A stretch of DNA of 61,565 bases from Chthoniobacterales bacterium (GTDB lineage Bacteria > Verrucomicrobiota > Verrucomicrobiia > Chthoniobacterales > UBA10450). The DNA is taken from assembly GCA_013821455.1 (NCBI GenBank), contig JACDGS010000021.1, positions 1 to 61,565 of the forward strand, read 5' to 3'. Under the pieces are notes generated by a model. It saw only the letters and a list, made by a program, of their open reading frames with translations. It searched no databases and was not told the origin of the DNA. Below, in pieces: positions 61,081 to 61,565 of this stretch (position 1 is its first letter; each line of letters begins with the position of its first letter). A program made the position numbers and the translations under genes.

Positions 61081-61100
61081 CGAACTCGAGCCGGCGGCAG

Positions 61101-61565
61101 ATGAACTCCCTTGCGCAGAGTGCACGCGCCGTCCTCATGGTGCGGCCGCACGGCTTCCACCCGAATCCGGAGACGGCGGCCGATAACGCTTTCCAGCAGG
61201 AGATCGCCCCGACGGAGGCGCATTCCGTTGCCCGCGCGGCGGAGGATGAATTCGATCGCGCGGTCGAATTGCTGCGCGACGCGGACGTAACGGTGCACGT
61301 GCTCGATGACACACCGGCGCCGGCTAAGCCCGACGCGGTTTTCCCTAACAACTGGTTTTCGACCCATCACGATGGCCGCGTGGTTTTTTATCCGATGCAC
61401 TCGCCGGCACGACGGCACGAGCGGCGTCCGGAAGTGATTGAAGAGCTGCGGAAACATTATCGCGTGCGCGAAGTGGTCGACTACTCGTTAGGCGAAGAAA
61501 AGGGGCAGTTCCTCGAAGGCACCGGCAGCCTCGTGCTCGATTACGCCAACCAGCTCGCCTACGCC
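61101..61565 (+). CDS. CtlX-like amidinotransferase/arginine deiminase-superfamily hydrolase, N-terminal part
   Basis: The first 155 codons are visible; the gene runs off the right edge. DAVFPNNWFSTHHDGRVVFYPM and FLEGTGSLVLDY are the conserved Asn/Glu blocks of the pentein fold, as in citrulline hydrolase CtlX and related arginine/dimethylarginine hydrolases. The catalytic His and Cys lie beyond the edge. It follows the lysine-degradation pair by 20 bp, suggesting one amino-acid-catabolism operon. A motif copy (61485-61492) codes Ser-Leu-Gly. Confidence 0.8.
   Translation, partial: MNSLAQSARAVLMVRPHGFHPNPETAADNAFQQEIAPTEAHSVARAAEDEFDRAVELLRDADVTVHVLDDTPAPAKPDAVFPNNWFSTHHDGRVVFYPMHSPARRHERRPEVIEELRKHYRVREVVDYSLGEEKGQFLEGTGSLVLDYANQLAYA

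Larger units (their letters stand above)
732..61492. repeat. Dispersed 8-mer CCTAACGA / TCGTTAGG (about 99 exact copies)
   Basis: Hand count: 57 copies read CCTAACGA on the plus strand and 42 read TCGTTAGG. Chance expectation at this composition is about 1.6. Most are preceded by G (GCCTAACGA), and often followed by G or GT. They occur in genes and gaps alike. Examples: 732, 2267, 2708, 2718, 5020, 6022, 9872, 12409, 12445, 15206, 17399, 17410, 22519, 25260, 32246, 40280, 42508, 44099, 50280, 50442, 50508, 50593, 54565, 54587, 56930, 56954, 57915, 57928, 60581, 61485. About twenty one-mismatch forms (CCTAACAA, CCTAACGG, TTGTTAGG) are also seen. Confidence 0.95.

Noticed and set aside
732-61492. 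CCTAACGA as a Chi- or KOPS-like oriented site
   Set aside because: Both orientations are common (57 to 42) and mixed along the window; such sites are strongly polar along a replichore.

Overview
The window is a high-GC (about 60% by eye) bacterial chromosome segment. The gene set and style suggest Verrucomicrobiota, possibly the Chthoniobacterales/Spartobacteria side. The reasons are an aa3 oxidase operon with extra small membrane genes, a lysine 6-aminotransferase/semialdehyde dehydrogenase pair, a serine palmitoyltransferase-like gene amid inositol-lipid-type genes, and very frequent ATGA/GTGA gene overlaps. The assignment is an inference; there is no rRNA or tRNA in the window to anchor it.

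Layout. 0-5 kb is an accessory edge: the start of an IS110-type transposase, a nuclease-helicase (DUF2075-type) gene, a decayed fibronectin-like gene with a 21-bp tandem repeat, one lineage-type hypothetical and two palindromic repeat elements. 4.5-12 kb is a minus-strand cytochrome c oxidase operon running coxA, coxC, subunit IV, two small genes, coxB, ctaA, ctaB, sco. 12-19 kb holds a lone receiver protein, a BNR-type secreted protein, an RNA helicase plus 3-methyladenine glycosylase pair, a Tat-exported ferritin-like protein behind two operator-like palindromes, and two membrane proteins. 19-25 kb is a minus-strand export operon: two TolC-like proteins, a HlyD-like adaptor, a MacB/FtsX-type permease and an M23 peptidase. 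25-39 kb is envelope-lipid and glycan territory: inositol-phosphate synthase, an ABC ATPase, a PIG-V-like mannosyltransferase, a flippase, a glycosyltransferase, an SDR, a nucleotidyltransferase, two CDP-alcohol phosphotransferases, a GNAT protein, an Asp/Asn beta-hydroxylase-like protein, a serine palmitoyltransferase-like enzyme and a UDP-glucuronate-epimerase-like enzyme. 39-44 kb has an RRM protein and the coupled run miaA-hflX-PGPGW-nth plus a ureohydrolase. 44-49 kb has two EamA half-transporters, two FemAB/GNAT acyltransferases, MscS and acyl carrier protein. 49-53.7 kb has an unknown protein, an oxidoreductase, rpmB and mgtE. 53.8-61.6 kb has beta-oxidation (FadJ-like, acyl-CoA dehydrogenase), lysine catabolism (lat plus aldehyde dehydrogenase) and the start of a CtlX-like hydrolase.

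The most striking signal is not a gene. The 8-mer CCTAACGA (usually GCCTAACGA) or its complement TCGTTAGG occurs about 99 times by hand count, on both strands, inside and between genes, against an expectation of one or two. Some copies form perfect head-to-head dyads, one directly after a stop codon, and several copies supply the stop codon itself. This is the behaviour of DNA-uptake sequences in Neisseriaceae and Pasteurellaceae, but with a sequence I do not recognise from those families. On top of this are three further dispersed repeat families. One copy of the GTCATCC...GGATGAC palindromic family sits in frame inside the FadJ-like gene.
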